From positions 1-9,754 of the forward strand of contig DCMX01000228.1 in assembly GCA_002321855.1 (NCBI GenBank): 9,754 nucleotides of DNA, written 5' to 3'. The position numbers and the translations under genes were made by a program. Of this stretch, positions 6,118 through 9,754 are shown in pieces. The number at the start of each line of letters is the position of its first letter. Position 1 is the stretch's first letter. The notes under the pieces are model-generated. The model was not told the DNA's origin. It was given only the letters and a program-made list of their open reading frames with translations, and did no database searches. The stretch comes from Fidelibacterota bacterium UBA1611. GTDB lineage: Bacteria; Fidelibacterota; Marinisomatia; Marinisomatales; UBA1611.

Positions 6118-7746
6118 TTAATGTGCGGCCCAGGTCAAAAATAAATAGATCCCAATAGTCGCACACACGATGGCTAAAGATGCATTTTTTGCTTGTGACC
6201 AAGGCGTCATATCTACCGGTGCCGGAACCTTCTGATCACTGATCGCGATCTCATCCTCAGTTTTAGGATATAACTGACCAAGAATGATCATTACGATCAC
6301 GGATGATAAAAAACTGATAAAATATCCATGTAGCCAGTGGAGATCACCATCACCATTGGCAAAAAATGTGGGCACATCCTTAATATTTACAAATGTGAAA
6401 AAGGCATAAAAGGCCATTCCCACTACCATTCCCACTTTTGCGGCCAGGGCTGGAATATGTTTCGTGGTAATACCCAATAAAAAGATTCCAATAATGGGAA
6501 CACTATAGAGACCATTTACTTTCTGAAGATATTCAAAAATGGATTGCATCTGGGCCAGCAATGGTGCTATAAGAATGGACGCTGCTGCCAGACCAATGCT
6601 AAAGTATTTTCCAGTTTTGACTATCTCTTCACCAGAAGCAGATGGTTTGATATATCCTTGATAAAACTGTAGTGAGAATAACGTGGATGCGCTGTTCAAT
6701 GCACTATTGAAAGAACTAAGAATAGAACCCATTAACACAGCAGCAAACAAGCCAAGAGACCAGTCCGGTAGTACATGACGCACAATAGCTCCATATACCT
6801 GGTCCTGTTTTTCAATATTTAGATCTGTCATGTGCAAAGCAATAATACCGGGGAGACAAAGCATGATCGGACCGACCAATTTCATGGCAGATGCGAACAG
6901 AACGCCTTTTTGACCTTCTGATAGGCTCCGCGCTGCCATTGCCCTTTGTACTATAACTTGGTTCGTTGACCAATAGAAGACCTGGATGAACATCATTCCA
7001 GTGAACAGGGTTGGCCAGGGAACAGATACTACCTTATTATCAACATTGGTCTGGGTCAGAACAGCAAGATATTGATGATTATCCCCACCTAAGATCGATA
7101 GACCATCAAAAAATGATCCCTTACCCAATGCCACTAAAGCAAGAAATGGGATCGTCAGACCACCAACCAGTAATCCTACTCCATTCAATGTATCACTGAC
7201 CGCAACTGATTTAAGCCCACCGAATATGGCATACGAACTACCCAGAATACCAATAATTGCAACGATCATCCATAAAGGTAGTTTGATATCAAACATTCCG
7301 ATCAAAGCTAAGGACCCTGTATAGAGGACTACTGGTAAGAGAACAGTAACATAACCAAAAAGAAAAAGGCCCGAAACCAAAGAACGGGTCATTTTATCGA
7401 ACCGTTTCTCCAGAAAAGCTGGAGTAGTGGTAAAACCACTGGCCATATATGTTGGCAAGAATAATAACGCTGTGGCGATCATAGCGAACGCGGCCAAGGC
7501 TTCCCATGCCACACCTACTAAAGCTTTATCACCGAAAACAGCGCCATTCAATCCTACTAATTGTTCTGTTGAAAGATTTGTAAGCAACAGGGAGCCAGCA
7601 ACAACGGGCCAGGTTAAGGCCCTTCCGCCAGTAAAATATTCTTCTGTAGGATTGTCAGATCTTTTCATACGAATAACGATCGTATAGGTAAGTACCGCCA
7701 CTGCAGCTGTTGCCAAAATAAAAGAAATAATTGAAATGGTATTCAT
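6118..7746 (-). CDS. Sodium/galactose(glucose) symporter, vSGLT-like
   Basis: A 542-residue SSS-family inner-membrane transporter, almost the length of Vibrio vSGLT (543 aa) and alignable along most of its length. EEYFTGGRALTWP (res 35-47), NLSTEQLVG (57-65), YAIFGGLKSVAVSD (172-185), YWSTNQVIVQRAMAARS (258-274) and YLQKVNGL (406-413) are the main landmarks. Q62, E82, N262, K289 and Q408 fall where vSGLT has its galactose contacts (Gln69, Glu88, Asn260, Lys294, Gln428), and S344/S345 match the Na2-site serines. This is good support for sodium-driven uptake of galactose or glucose. It starts 16 nt after the beta-galactosidase stop, with only a weak AAAGAA ribosome site, so the two form one transcript: hydrolysis followed by import of the product. 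Alignment to vSGLT is from memory, so residue matches should be confirmed. Confidence 0.92.
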   Translation of the reverse strand: MNTISIISFILATAAVAVLTYTIVIRMKRSDNPTEEYFTGGRALTWPVVAGSLLLTNLSTEQLVGLNGAVFGDKALVGVAWEALAAFAMIATALLFLPTYMASGFTTTPAFLEKRFDKMTRSLVSGLFLFGYVTVLLPVVLYTGSLALIGMFDIKLPLWMIVAIIGILGSSYAIFGGLKSVAVSDTLNGVGLLVGGLTIPFLALVALGKGSFFDGLSILGGDNHQYLAVLTQTNVDNKVVSVPWPTLFTGMMFIQVFYWSTNQVIVQRAMAARSLSEGQKGVLFASAMKLVGPIMLCLPGIIALHMTDLNIEKQDQVYGAIVRHVLPDWSLGLFAAVLMGSILSSFNSALNSASTLFSLQFYQGYIKPSASGEEIVKTGKYFSIGLAAASILIAPLLAQMQSIFEYLQKVNGLYSVPIIGIFLLGITTKHIPALAAKVGMVVGMAFYAFFTFVNIKDVPTFFANGDGDLHWLHGYFISFLSSVIVMIILGQLYPKTEDEIAISDQKVPAPVDMTPWSQAKNASLAIVCATIGIYLFLTWAAH

Positions 7747-7762
7747 CGATATTCTTTATCGT

Positions 7763-9754
<1,992 letters not shown>

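Overview
This is a 9.75 kb, compact, single-strand locus: every supportable gene lies on the minus strand, so it reads right to left. It looks like a carbohydrate-use locus of a Gram-negative bacterium. The sequence is moderately AT-rich. Shine-Dalgarno signals are mixed: one gene has a clear AAGGAG, others have none. A twin-arginine-exported enzyme is present, and uptake is by sodium symporters with no SusC/SusD pair in view. These traits fit the FCB-type groups (Marinimicrobia, Calditrichota, Balneolota and relatives), or similar marine or sediment lineages. That placement is inference and weakly constrained.

Layout in transcription order: (1) the C-terminal two thirds of a GH2 beta-galactosidase (lacZ type), with its N-terminus beyond the right edge; (2) 16 nt later, a sodium/sugar symporter close to Vibrio vSGLT that keeps the galactose-contact residues; (3) a 186-nt gap with promoter-like repeats; (4) a Tat-exported Gfo/Idh/MocA-fold protein of the GH109 type (NAD-dependent N-acetylgalactosaminidase-like); (5) 3 nt later, a second sodium:solute symporter of a different subfamily; (6) a 149-nt gap; (7) a galactokinase-type GHMP sugar kinase; (8) 25 nt later, a sugar-1-phosphate nucleotidyltransferase; (9) a 139-nt gap; (10) the N-terminal 184 residues of an FGE-sulfatase (SUMF1-like) domain protein, cut by the left edge.

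A working model (inference): beta-galactosidase and the exported GH109-like enzyme release galactose and/or N-acetylgalactosamine from a glycan. The two symporters import the monosaccharides, the GHMP kinase makes the sugar-1-phosphate, and the nucleotidyltransferase turns it directly into an NDP-sugar. That would be an Isselbacher-type route that avoids the GalT step of the Leloir pathway. The FGE-like protein hints that the glycan may be sulfated, but no sulfatase is visible here.

The most unusual signal is non-coding. The gaps upstream of the GH109-like gene and of the FGE-like gene share a multi-part element: AACGGTTTAA, then 72-73 bp away the 12-mer AAAAAGATCAAT, flanked by ACAATAA and GAATGCC. 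Order, orientation and spacing match, which suggests two co-regulated promoters.
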